The translations under genes and the position numbers were made by a program. Positions 23,728 to 38,300 of a stretch of DNA of 64,000 nt are shown piece by piece (the stretch's first letter is position 1; each line of letters opens with the position of its first letter). The notes under the pieces are model-generated. The model did no database searches, was not told the DNA's origin, and saw nothing but the letters and a program-made list of their open reading frames with translations. This DNA is from Bugula neritina (Eukaryota > Bryozoa > Gymnolaemata > Cheilostomatida > Bugulidae), in the NCBI GenBank assembly GCA_964035545.1, contig OZ037765.1:33417004-33481003 (forward strand), written 5' to 3'.

Positions 23728-23967
23728 TAGGTAAAAATGGTAAAGGTAATAATGACACATGTAATAATGGCACAAATAGAACAGTAGGCAAAAATGGCAC
23801 AATTATGTTAAATTTTTCCAACCCCCCCTAACCCCAAACCCCCACCCGAAACCCAAGCCCCCAACCCTTAAACCTAAACTCCAAACCTAAACTTTAATAT
23901 TGAACATTAATATGCCATTTTGACCTACTTTGCCGTTTGGGCAATTATTACCTGTGCCATTTTTACT
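23728..23967. repeat. GTAAAAATGGCAC-family palindromic repeat, copy 2, with C-rich core
   Basis: The ends TTAGGTAAAAATGG and CCTGTGCCATTTTTACT are inverted forms. The core is a strand-biased run with CCCCCCC, CCTAACCCC and AAACCCCCAC. It shares its plan and core words with the copy at 12471. Inside, GGTAATAATGACAC-like words repeat. Confidence 0.75.
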
Positions 23968-24262
23968 GAACATCAACTTTCATATTTTGCATAATATAAT
24001 GGGTTCCGCTAAATATTTTTATTTTATTCTCCAAGCTGTTAAATTGCTAACTCCCGGGCTGGTTATTTTATAGGGCAATGTCAATTAATTATGTAGTTTA
24101 CTGAACGCATAATTGATTATACTTCAATATCAAAAGACACCTTGTAATTTATAGCATAATATATTTTAATCACATCAATTTACAGACACTCACTATTTTT
24201 AAAGATTTATTGAGGCTGAAGTTAAAAACATGTTTTGATATAATAACCAGGTTTTCTATGAG

Positions 24263-25591
24263 TAGGGGTAACGGGAGGGGGGGGCACAACGGGTCGAATT
24301 TTGCATTTGTTGCTCTCATTCGTCTGTTTTTTAAGTTACTAGTTCAATAATATCTAGTCTTAATGCTACATCTGTTGTCTATTATTATACAGGTACCAGT
24401 TTGTTGTTTCTATCTCTTTCACAACTTTCAGAATAATGAAATTTTCATGACGAAAAAATTGGCCTATTGTGCCCCGGGGTACAATGGGCCACTGGGTGGG
24501 ACACAACAAATATATTGAAATTTTGCGTATTTTGTTATATCTGATCTTTATTTATTTAATAATACAAATAGATAAAGACACTCTTTCAGATCTATAACAG
24601 CAAAATTCATGATTTAGCTGTACAGTTTGTGCCACTACGGATAGCAGAGGAAAGCAAAATCAAACGCACGTCACTCAGTTTTGCAGTGCCATTATCATTA
24701 CTGTTTAAAACTAAAAAAAAATTTTATTTACATTTCAGAGGAACTTTTATCAGAAAAAAAAATAGTAACATGTACTACAAAATTTTGAGTGGACTTTTTT
24801 CAATGAACTGTAGCTAAGGGGCATGGCTGAGGTTTGTGACTGGAGTACAGAAGGGAGAGGGTGGGGAGAGCAAATGAGGAAATCACAATTAATTTCAGTC
24901 TAATACATGTATATTCCCTCAATGGTGTAATATATAATGATTATCATGACTATCTACTAGTAGCAACAGCAGAGTGTTTTGTATTATGTATAAAATGGCA
25001 AAGCTTTAACCTCACCAGATGTATGTATTAGGGGAGCTTCAACTTGTAGTTTTGTAGTCTTACCATGATGTCTTTGATATTTTACAAAAAGGTCAGATAT
25101 GGCTATATTTATAGATTTTAGTAACAGTTCAACCAACTTTTTAGGCAAACAAACTAATAACAGTGATCAGGGTGCAATAATCAGGTGGCCCATTGTGCCC
25201 CGGTCAGCGTGGCCCATTGTGCCCCGTGTGGCCAAATTGAAAATAAATGTGCCTCAAGGAAAATTTATTTCAGTGTTTGCTGTTATACTAGTTAAGCATT
25301 GTAGAGACAAGCAATGGCAAAAATATTAGTAAAATCTAGGCTTCTTGCCTTTGAGTGTAATAAGTTATAAGGCTTCAACAACATCTTGAAAAATTTACAA
25401 AAAAGTAGGTAAAAACAGTTTTTTACTCGCCTTTTCAACACGTATGTTCCGCAAGTGTTGAAACTACAAAGGCTGAATAATTATGTCAATATATTTTTCC
25501 AAAAAATAAATCACAACTCTAAGTCAATAAGTTCTCTCACAATTTGGCCGGCCTTTTGTACCCCTATGACCGTTGTGCCCCGTTACCCCTA
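24263..25591. mobile_element. 1.33-kb non-autonomous element with TAGGGGTAACGGG ends
   Basis: The left end reads TAGGGGTAACGGGAGGG, then GCACAACGGGTC. The right end is GACCGTTGTGCCCCGTTACCCCTA, its complement apart from an extra G run on the left. Inside, GGCCCATTGTGCCCCG recurs at least three times (near 24465, 25185 and 25210) among AT-rich filler. ORFs are short and unconvincing. I do not recognise the superfamily. Confidence 0.75.
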
Positions 25592-26215
25592 TAGTAGGTG
25601 AGGCAGTGAGAAGGATACGACCCAGTAATAAATGAGTTGAGCATTGTTGAAACTGAGGCTTTTCTAAAAGCAAATCACGGCAGCATGGCTTACAGAGTGA
25701 TAACTGACAGCTTTCAAACACTTTTAGGTGCATTAGTATGGGAACATTTCAAAAGCCTATAAGTTTTTTAACTTTCTTTATAGATTTATTTCGAAGTGAG
25801 GATAAAAGAAAACGTGCTTTTAAGATTACATGTTTTTTGCAGTTTCTCCATTACTGCATCTGCTAGTGGTAGGCAGAAGATTCTGATTGATGCCCATAGT
25901 TCACTCAGGTCGTAATCTCACGAGTGAGCAGACGACTCCATGTTCTGAGTGCAAGTGCACTTAGTCACATACCTGAGGGTACATCAGTGCTGCTTACAGA
26001 ACCTGATGCTTTCAGCTTTGTGTGGAATGGCATCTGGTTATGTTCTAAAATAATTGTTCATATTATGAAACATAACACCAAGTAAATTTGCTGGCATAGT
26101 GTTTATACATCACATTAAAAGAAAAAAATAGAAAGATTTTCCACAAACATTGAAAAGCTGTTTAGTGCTATAGTATAGTATTTATAAGAACGTAATTACT
26201 CAGTTTATTCTATAA

Positions 26216-26432
26216 AAAAAATCATGCAAGTTTATAGTCACCATCCCTGCGAGAAAACCCCTGATAAAAAGGTTTTTGTTGAATTGAGCTAAAAACTTAT
26301 TCAAATGAGGCAGGGAGCAATTATGACTGGATGCTCTTACTAACATCACCAATGGCCTTTGCCAGGGCTCAAACCCATGACCTCATGTTTACTAGACACA
26401 CGCTCTAACCCCTAGACCACAGCTGCTCCCTC
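26216..26432 (-). mobile_element. tRNA-derived SINE, copy 2, with 18-bp target-site duplication
   Basis: Same family and orientation as 16105-16328. The head is GGGAGCAGCTGTGGTCTAGG and the B box region GGTTTGAGCCC. The flanks are ACTCAGTTTATTCTATAA (26198-26215) and ACTTAGTTTATTCTATAA (26433-26450), one mismatch in 18. Confidence 0.92.
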
Positions 26433-26969
26433 ACTTAGTTTATTCTATAATAGTTTATAAAATATGTTCAAAGTAATTTGTGTTGGCATAACCATGAATA
26501 CTTATATTTCTACAGATTATAATAATGGAAGTAGTTCCGTATATAACATAAACATGATGCAACTACGAGGTTATTCCAGCTACAACTTTATACTTCATCT
26601 AAAACTTCCAATAGTCTGTATTAATTACTCAATCTTAGAAATCTTAGAAATGGTTTCTCTCCGTCTCTTTAATATCTGTTACTAAATTATATTTCAAACA
26701 GCTCAGTTAAATATTTCTTTGCATAACAAAGGAAATATCTAAAAATAAATAAAATAGTTTGAAATGTGATAGTAAAACATCGACAGAGCAACCCAATATT
26801 AGTTGATCTGTTTTTTAAACTAAAGGACCTAAAATTATTTGAATGTCATTAGATAATTGATTTTAGTTGAAGTTGGCTCAATTCTTCCTAATATGAAGTT
26901 GTCATCTCTTTATAATAGGATTACTAGAGTGAAAGAACACAAATAGAAAGTGAAGCGTGTGCTTTCCGC

Positions 26970-27122
26970 ATGGCAGGGCTTATAAATATAATATTGGGAA
27001 ATTTCATCTTGGGTTTTCCAAGTTGCCTTCTTTCTTCTGCCACAGAGCGTACTTCTGTCTATAATTCAGGAATCCCTGCATTGACAAGCAATCTAGAGTC
27101 TACCAGAAAAACCTTATTGCAG
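26970..27122 (+). CDS. putative first coding exon with signal-peptide-like start
   Basis: ATG at 26970 opens 51 codons, ending TTGCAG/GTTAATGG (phase 0). The start MAGLINIILGNFILGFPSC is a hydrophobic run followed by LLSSA, like a secretory signal with a cleavage site, then a polar Ser/Thr-rich stretch. No continuation exon was recognised in the next 2 kb, and there is no homology I can name. It may be chance. Confidence 0.3.
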
Positions 27123-29266
27123 GTTAATGGTTTTATCTGAATTAAAAAATTTGCTGATTTATCTACGAGACACTCCGCAACAAAGCAGCAGTGCAAGCTT
27201 GCTTTTGTTTACATTCTGTCTAATTGAGTTAATTAAGTTAGTTTTTTGACAATGGCTACACAATGCAACTTTAACTATAGCGCTATTTTCATGAGACATT
27301 CTACAGATTTAGAAGCAGTGAGAATATGATACGATAAGCTATTGATATATGGAACATATTATTCATGTAAACAGAGAATAGATACTGCGTCTATATAGTA
27401 TCACACCACTAACACTTGTACCAAATTATGCAATTACCAATGTAAACTCCATGTTTCTAGTGAATGGCTGTCTAGTCGCTAGCTAGAACATAGATTACCT
27501 AATTCTTTGTTATGTCATTTATAAACTTTTTTAAAATTTAACGTAAACAAGAAGTTGAATTGAAAAAGAAAAATGACATGGCTCAACCCTCCTTTCACGG
27601 TCAATGTAGCCAATAACATGGGAAATAATTCCTAAAAACTATATTCCTGATGACGAATTCCCACAGAAAAATGAATTTCACAGGATTTTCAATACCAAAA
27701 CACTCAAAATTAGTTAAAACTGCACACTAAACACCCTCTCAATCATTATAGCTTATAACACGGAACACTTATAAAGGAACACTTTCTAGTAATGTACTCA
27801 AACCACGCAACTACAAAGTCAAAGCCAACTGAAAGGGTATGCTGCTCAAATGACCTAATTTACCAAGCTATGGTCACCAACAAAAAACAGTACAGCATTA
27901 GAAAAGTATTTTATGGTTGACTGAAGATGAGTTCAAAAGCCGACATAACAACCGTACTGCCAGTTTCAGGAAAAGCCACAAGAGAAGCTCTACTGAGCTC
28001 AGCAAATATATTTAGAAATTGAAAAATCATAAAATCAGCTACAAAGTAGAATGGAAAATGATAGCCAGAGCACAACCTTGCAGCAAAAGATAATCATTTT
28101 GCAAGTTATGCTCACTATAAAAGTATATTTCATCATCTGCAAGCCAAGTTGCTCAACATTGAATAGCCGCAATGAAATGGTTTCATCTCAGATAGACTCT
28201 TGTATTAGTATTTATATTTCACAATCTTGCAAAGTTTTGCCCTGATGTACAATATATATTTGCTTAATCAATATAAAATCGAGTAATTTTTAGCTATATA
28301 TTAGCTAGATGAAGTAAAATATTTACAGTTTCCCAATGCTTCCTATAACAAAGCACGGCTTGAATTGGTAGCTGGGATATTGTAGTGTTTTAGGTACTGA
28401 AAAAATATATTTTATATAAGCGAAAATATTTTTGACAAAATGATCAAACAGAAAAAAGTTTTATTATTTTAATATGTTACATTATGCAATAAAAATAATA
28501 ACTCGTAATTGCAATAAAAAGTCTGTTAAATTGTTGTAATCAAGCTACAGCTTCATCTTATTCTTGTGTCAACAAATAGTACATATTTCCTTGCTATACA
28601 AGTAGAAACCATATTCTAGTTTTACAACTATATATATAGACAGAATCATAATGTGTGTTGTCTACAACAAACATAAAATAAACAAATAAAATAGCATTTA
28701 AACCAATCTTGCCATGATGATATCAAGTCATAAAATGAAGCTATAAAACCTATGAAGTAGTATAGAGGGTATGAGTTATCTTCATCTCCACTGGTAATAT
28801 TGGAGATATGATGCAGTCCGCAGTGAGATATATCCTAGATATATCCTAGATAGTTTTCCACTGTAAAAAAGATAATGAATTATATAGGTGTAAGTTGTAA
28901 GAAAAATCTTATACTTAATGATAATTTGCTATCATTTTCAAGGGTTTAAACAAACTCAATATACCCTCCCTCATCAGCTTTCAATATCAGTATGGTTACT
29001 TGTTTAAAGTTGAGCAATCTCCAAAAGAAGTTTTCTAGTTTTATTTGAGTCTAAGCTCAAAAAAATTAGTTGTATATGAGTATTTTTTTATTTTACATTA
29101 TTTCATATTTTTGTTGAAAAAGCCCTTTCTAGCTTTTAAGCACAATTCAACTATTAAACTAATTTTGATTGCATTTGTGGATCATTATTTTAGTTAAATA
29201 ATAATTAATTATATAACTCAATTTTTAAAAAACTCAATTTTAAAGTTATCTGGTTTGGTTGGGCAG
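27123..29266. other. no confident gene; possible relic exon of the ABC transporter
   Basis: AT-rich with short ORFs. Around 28783-28840 the frame TGNIGDMMQSAVR loosely resembles the end of the second membrane domain of ABCC transporters (TG..QFTVR), which should precede the nucleotide-binding domain at 29267. It then meets a stop. I treat it as a suggestion only. Confidence 0.35.
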
Positions 29267-30851
<1,585 letters not shown>

Positions 30852-31099
30852 TAGAGAAATTGTGTCAGCAACTGTGAGCATGTCTAGCAATGCAGCTGCT
30901 ACATTGACTAGAAATACTCTTAGTGTTATAGTTAAAGCTTATTTGAATTTTTTTTAAAATTAATATTTAAGACTGTTTATAAGAGAAAATTTGTAATAAC
31001 AAAATATACTAAATTCTTTATACTCTAATAGAAAAGGTTGGCCATTTTTAGTTTGTTGCATAAATCAGTCATAGAATTAATATAAAGCTATAATTGAAA

Positions 31100-31425
31100 T
31101 CATTACTTATATGTAGCTACTGTATATGTGTACATGTAGCTATTGTATGTGTACACGTAGCTACTGTATGTGTACATGTAGCTGCTGTATGTGTGCATGT
31201 TGCTATTGTATATGTAAAATGTAGCTACTGTATGTGTACATGCAGCTACTGTATGTGTTCATGTTGCTACTGTATGTGTACATGTAGCTACTGTATGCAT
31301 ACATGTAGGTACTGTATGTGTACATGTAGTTAATGTATGTGTACATGTAGGTACTGTATGTGTACATGTAGCTACTGTAGTATGTGTACATGTAGCTACT
31401 GTATGCATACATGTAGCTACCAAAA
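31100..31425. repeat. 21-bp minisatellite (GTACATGTAGCTACTGTATGT)
   Basis: About 15 units of roughly 21 bp with variants (TGTTGCTATTG, TAGGTACTG, GCATACATG). It lies between the ABCC fragment and CARS2. Since 21 is a multiple of three, the array makes long Cys/Tyr-rich ORFs on both strands, which are artefacts. Confidence 0.95.
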
Positions 31426-31560
31426 AAACAAAAGTTACCTGAAGCTGGTTGGTAATATACTGTATGTTTATTTAGACATCCTGTTAAAGCATATAATCTA
31501 AAGTAAAGCATGTAAGAAGACTAATTTCATACAAGACATAAAACTACCATAAATACTCAT

Positions 31561-31725
31561 GGGAGTTCATAGTCACCGTCCCCGTAAGAACCCCTAATAG
31601 AAACAGTTCTTTTAAGCAAGCTAAGGACATGTTTTCTATTGTGAGAAAAAAGCCATTATGACTGAATGCTTCTACCTATTCAAACCACTGACCTAACGCT
31701 TACTAAAAGCAAATGTGAAACAACA
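31561..31725 (-). mobile_element. SINE fragment, copy 3 (decayed)
   Basis: Shares the 3' part of the family at 16105 and 26216 (TTCATAGTCACCGTCCC, CCCCTAATAGAAA, CATTATGACTGAATGCT). The tRNA-like head is eroded, and no target-site duplication is visible. Confidence 0.7.
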
Positions 31726-32321
31726 GTGGTTTTAATTTAATAGACACTTAATTTTTTTTTGACTTTCTAGCTTTGAATAGGCCCTTCTCGTCAGATATGC
31801 TCACTTCATAAAAAATGAGTTGTAAATTATTCATTGAATTTTATTAAATGCAGCAACATTTGAAAGAATAAGAATTAAAATAAATATTGTTCAGTATTTA
31901 CTTCAGTATTAGCCCTACACCTGCATATTTGTCTTTTAACATTTATAGGATATGTTACACAGTAATTCCTTACTTGCTGGTAATGTAGCCCAGCAGTTAA
32001 ATGCATATAATCTGGTAAAACGTTAAATGCAGTAAATGTGCTCACATATGTTGATTGTGTTTATACTTAAAATCTTGACAAAAATCACATTATATTTATT
32101 AAATTCAATTACATAATCCCATATTTAAAAATAGACTAAAAAAATGTTCTACTGTATTTCAAGTGAACAGCCTTCTAGTTAGGCAATCTGTCGTTAAAAA
32201 TATAAACATTTCCAAAACTCTACCCACCCACCAAAGCATGTAAACTTAAAAAAATATGTTATTAGAATTTTTTGTTGACCTCAAAGTTTTATACAAGTAG
32301 TAGCCGAAGTCTTATGACTAG

Positions 32322-35300
32322 CTATTCTCTAGCACTGGGTCCATCACTTGCCTTTTCAATCATATGCCAAGTAGACGGCCCTTCTTCAGCATCCTATAAT
32401 CATATACTAAACATTATTATCGTCATTATCGTCATTATTTTTGAGCTCAGGTATGCTTGGAGCTACAACAGTTTGTAGTTTACTTTTTTCAATATTTTTT
32501 TATTAGTTTCAATTTAATTAAGTCATGCAACATAGTGTCCGTTTTATTAAAGATGTTTTAGCTTTTAGCACACATATTAGCTGGGTTGAAGAGGTGAGTT
32601 TAGAAAAGGTAAAAGCTATTCCATCTAATTAATTTTAGGTACTGACATTATTGTAAAGTATTTTAAGCAGCTACACTAATTATGGTGCAGTAGCAGCAGT
32701 AGCATCAGTAGTAGCAGCAGTAGGAGCAGCAGTAGGAGCAGCAGCAACAGTAGTAATAGCAGTAGCAGCAGCAGTAGCAGTAGTAAAGCTAGAGGTAGAA
32801 ATGTAGGAGACGTACCTTTATTATAATACCAGCGGTTGCCGCAAGTTTGTCTCTTAGCTGATCGGTAGAGTCAAGTAAAGCTGAATGAGATTTCCTGTGA
32901 ACTTTGATTTGAGATTTCTCTTCATCTATAAAATATGTACCTCAATATACCACAACTACTTGTATAGCAATGCCTGGTTTATTCTATGTACAGAGAAAGT
33001 AAAAAATGAATGAACCAACTTTGCAGTCAAGTGGACAATTTCAACTCAAATAGGTTTCCTCATTAGCCCAACTAGACTTAGAGCACTCCGGTAAAACTTT
33101 TGTAACTTAAACTTGTCATGTTTATAATTTGTTTGAAGACCAACTTCTTTTGTTGCTCAAAATCGTTAGTTGTGGAACACATGTCAAGCAGGTTAAACTG
33201 ATTTAGTTATTATATTACTATTTGACCCAACAAATCAACACCTCACCAGTTGCATTGGCTGCGTCTCCACCCAAGGCAAAACTGCGAACTCTTTCTCTGA
33301 AGTGTGTAACAGAATTCATGATGTCTTCAAGAGACTGTGAGCTGTTAGCAGAGTCAGCATGGCTCTCCTACAAATATGCTGCCAATATAGTGTCTATAAG
33401 ATTGGCTACAAAGTGAGTAGGCTATAACTATAAGAGCTTGGCAAGCATATTGCTTCCCAGTTGTAGTAAGTCAGGTACAAAACTTTGGTAACCTTGTGCT
33501 TGAAGTATCAAATAATCTAAGAGGGTGTAAACTTTCTAAAACAAACTTTTCAAGAGCTACTCATCAAGTACTATACATCACTAGAAAGATACTAAAAAAA
33601 CTACTTACAAATTAGTAAGTAATATAAATGAGCTATATGTAGCCATTAACACTTTTTATATCCTTTCTTGGCTGTAGATATTGTTACCAGGTTATATATG
33701 CTAACACAGTGTTGTTGTACTTACAAGCTTTGAAGTACGGCTGAAACCAAGTTGAGACATCAGTTTGTCTATATAGCTGGTGACAGCAGCAACAGAGTAG
33801 ACCTCTCTGGCCCTTATCACATTCTGTATAAAAGAGAAATGTTGAGCTGTTTTCACTTAGCAAATAACTTGGTATTTTTGCACAAATTACTTGAAACTCT
33901 CCGTCACAAGATCTCCAATATATTTCAAAAGTTTACATTTCTATGCAATACATTGTTTTTAAGCAACTTACAGTACTACCAAGCCACCCACCTTGATGCT
34001 AAGCAACCCACATTGTTGCTAGGCAACCCACTTACCTTGTTGCTAGGTTTACATAGCTCTCTGTCGCAGACTTGCACTAGACTCATGAGTGCAGACATCA
34101 TCTGCTGGGTATCAAAGTTATCTGCCAAGGCTGAGCGAACAACTTTCTGTGTGGACGCCAAACTACAAAAAATTTAATCAGTTACTATAGCAACAAAACT
34201 ATCTCTTTTTGAACCAGTGAAATTCCGCAGCAACATAATATTAAAAGTGGTAGCTTTAGACAACAAAGTTCTATCTACCAACCTAGGACTGGTCAATTTT
34301 CTCAAGAAATCAAGCAGGAAAACAGTACCAAAGTTCCAAATTTATAATTGAATTTACCTGAATATTTGGCTTATTCACAAAAATCTTCATGCGATAATGA
34401 TGTTCATGTTTTTCTAAATTGACACGTCTCAAACTTTATTTAAAAGATAGAACTAATAGACTTACTGTTGCATGAGTACATCATTGCTAACATCAACGGA
34501 GGGTCCTTCACCGTGTATGTATGACTGTGCCATAGTTCTATGAGAAGTTAGCTTATTGAGTGTCTGTACTGGTTTCTTCATAGCATTCTCACCATACTCA
34601 ACTTCTGCATGCAATGAAGAAAATTATATAATATGATATAGCATTTAACATAATATCTATACGATGTAGCTTAACATACTAAACTACAATACGCTATGGA
34701 ATGATACAATGTAATATATAATATATTATATTAAATATACTAATAATATGTCTCAACGTGTTATGATATATGTCAAAGTGTAATGGTAAGTGTCAAAGTG
34801 TCATGATATGTGTCAAAGTGTCATGATATGTGTCAAAGTATCATGATATGTGTCAAAGTGTCATGATATGTGTCAATATAGATAATAAATGTCAAAGTGT
34901 CATGACATGTGTCAAAGTATCATGACATGTGACAATATAGATAATATGTGTCAAAGTGTCATGATATGTGTCAATATAGATAATAAATGTCAAAGTGTCA
35001 TGACATGTGTCAAAGTATCATGACATGTGACAATGTAGATAATATGTGTCAAAGTGTCATGATATGTGTCAAAGTGTCATGATATGTGTCAAAGTGTCAT
35101 AATATGTGTCAAAGTGCTCACCCATAGCATATGGTTTCAACAGACAGAACATGCGGAACTGGTTGGACGTATACTTCTCTAACAACTCAGGTATCGTAAT
35201 GATATTTCCTCGGGATTTAGACATTTTCTCGGTGTCACCTTCTCTGCGTACAAGTCCTGAATGTATCCAGTAGTTGACCCACTGGTTGGTCTGGTGATAG

Positions 35301-38300
35301 CAGTTAGACTGAGCTAACTCATTCTCATGGTGGGGGAATTTAAGATCGCCCCCTCCACTGTGTATGTCTATTTCCCCACCAAACACTTTGCTATGAAGTT
35401 AGTATTTTATCATAATTCAAACAATTGGAAATGCAATCATATAAAAACATTATAAAATACACAAAATTGCCATAAAATCTAAGCAATTAAAACAGCAAAA
35501 ACAAAAAAATTAAATTTTGCAAACTAGAATAAAATGCATTATAAATTAAATCGTAGTTACATAACATGATGTAAAATAAAATGCTATTATTTTGAACAAA
35601 AAAAATGTTTGAAGTAAAGCATTGTTATAGATTGGTCTGGAAAATTTACACATAATAAAACTCATGTGTGGGACTCATTAGTGTACCTGGCTAAAGCAGA
35701 GCAGCCGATATGCCAACCCGGGCGACCTTGACCCCAAGGAGAATCCCAAAAAGGCTCGCCAACTTTATGAGGTTTCCATAAAAGAAAATCTTGCGGTTTC
35801 ATTTTCTGATCTACAATAAAACGAAGATAATTTGTTGTAAAATAAACAGCCAGTAGTACAATCAGAACCCAGCTTTCTGATTTTGGAGCAATGATACATT
35901 CACAGAGAGAAATATTAGTGCAGTGCTTGCACTAAAGTTGTTCAAAGAGCCTTTTATTGTTGGTATAGCCTGCACCACACCTCTAATAGTTGTTAGACCT
36001 GCACTTATTTTGATGAAATTGAAAATTAATCCGATTAGTGTAAACTGAAAAATATTTTGTAGTAGCTCTGAAACCACTTAGTTGTTCAGTCAACGCTACT
36101 TTTCACAAGTATTACGTAATCACCATCCCTAGGTCTGAATGAAGCTAAAAAGTAGTTGATAGGAGCAGAAAGTGAGATCAATGCTACAACTACATATGTT
36201 CAAGCAAAATTTTATTTACATAATAATTATGGAACAATCGGCAGTTGTTTACCTAACAACATTATTCGTTCACATGTGCACTAATGATGATCACAAACCT
36301 TTATAGGAAGCTAGGATATAGTTGAACCCTACATTTGGGTCATTTCAATTGGTGCTTCCCAGTTAGATGTTATTTATACATTTTACGTGCAATTTATTTG
36401 AATACTATTGAAATATATGTGTATTTAAATAAATTTGAGTCAATTGCTTTTTATAATTGGCACACAAATAAATTTCTTTGCTCTGCATAAACCTATTAAC
36501 TTTGCATTTTCTATATTTTTTGTTTTTTGAAAAAAATGTTATTATTAATGCATTTAATGCTTTTTTTCAACACAAATTTGGAAAAATCTAAATATTATTG
36601 CAAACATATCATATTGTTGGTTATTTTATGTTTAGCAATTGATATGAAAGTTATATAAGGGTATATAGGTATATAATACTTAGTACCAAAACAAAAAATA
36701 CAACCTAACTGGGGAGCATATAAGTGGAATGAAACTCCTTCAACCTACTAGCTGTTTATGATTTCGAAATTTTTTTGAAGCCAAGACATTTTCAAATAGC
36801 TTGTTACCAGACTACTATTAAACATTGCCCCACTCCGTTTATCAAAGACTTGAGTTGAATTTATCAACAAAATATTTCAACTGCACATATCTCTTGCATG
36901 GGTAGTTTAGGCTTCACTAGTCAATTTCATTCATGGAAAGGAAAGCCAACTAATTTAAAATGTGTGTAAAAGAAAGATCAGGGAGATGCACCATTAAACT
37001 CCAATGTACTCAGTTATCAGCAAATGTGTTTCAAACAAGAAGCTTAAAATTAACAATGAAACAAGCTACTGAATAGTCAATTGTGGATCAGGTGAACCAC
37101 TTCAAAAGCCTTGTGTAAACTTGTGTAAACTACCTGGTGGAACAAAAGAAGATGTTGCATAACAGAGCTATAGTAAGGAAATATTTAAATTGTAATTCAA
37201 AGGCAAGAAACTGGCTTACCAAGCAGTGACAGAGCAAAGCAAAGGTTATTACATAACAGCACATAGTTTTCATTCATGGCTATTGACAGAAGAAATATTT
37301 TGCCGGCATAGTGAACACCAGAGGCTCAGACTAAGAGGTTGTGCTTTGAGATTCAGTGAATTTGTGCTTCCAAACAACCTCACAACATGGAAAACATTGA
37401 ATCATTTCATCACATGGGTAAAGATTGCAGCTACCTCTCAGAGATAGAAGATGATCACTTTCTTTCAGAGTTAGGAACTGAAGTTGTCATTGCAGCAAAA
37501 GGTAAGCCCAATCATTTGCTTAACGGTGTCATTTGATATCACAATGACAGTATCAGTATGACTATTGCTGTAGACAGATAATTGAATTTGTGCAACCATA
37601 ACTTTTAAGAGACCACATTGACTAATAATTCCCAAACTACTCTATTCCTATATCAATTTGATACGAGTTCTCCTGTAACAATCTATTTTCAAAAAATTTA
37701 GCGTTTTATTTCCACTTCACCTTCTAGCAATTTGTGCTAAATTCATTAATTTGAATTCCCTCCCCCATTGTAAAAGTATTGCTAATAATGCAGTTTAGCA
37801 GCCTACAAGTAGTTATTAGCCTTAATCAGCTGCCAAGCTAGCTTCTTGTTTTATAGCTAAGTACCAAAATGCCAATATTAGTGGTGAGTTGGCAAAGTTG
37901 GCAAAATTTTTCATTAACTTCCGTGCCACCAGTTTATTCTTTTATTTACCTTTGCACGGCACAATTAAATATAAAAACATGTTTAAGTAGCAATATTTTT
38001 CTTGGTAGTACTTTATTTGTTTTTCAATTTATAGACATACTGAAACTTATCAATATCTGTTATCTCGATATGAGGGGTCCATATAAAATGCTGACTCCAG
38101 CTTAAATTGTGGTTCACTGACATTTTGAGATAATTTTAATGCAGAGAAGCTTCTATTAACTAAACTAATTATGCCCAGCAGCTCTTGCATTTGTAATTAA
38201 GAAAGAAGTAAAATAAAATGATGGCCAAAATTGTTACTAAATTTTGATAAGCTCAAACTAACCCAAACACTACGCAACATAATGATCATAAGTTTGCCAA

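Noticed and set aside
31094-31511. Long Cys/Tyr-rich ORFs on both strands
   Set aside because: They arise from a 21-bp minisatellite whose period is a multiple of three; there is no start context or homology.
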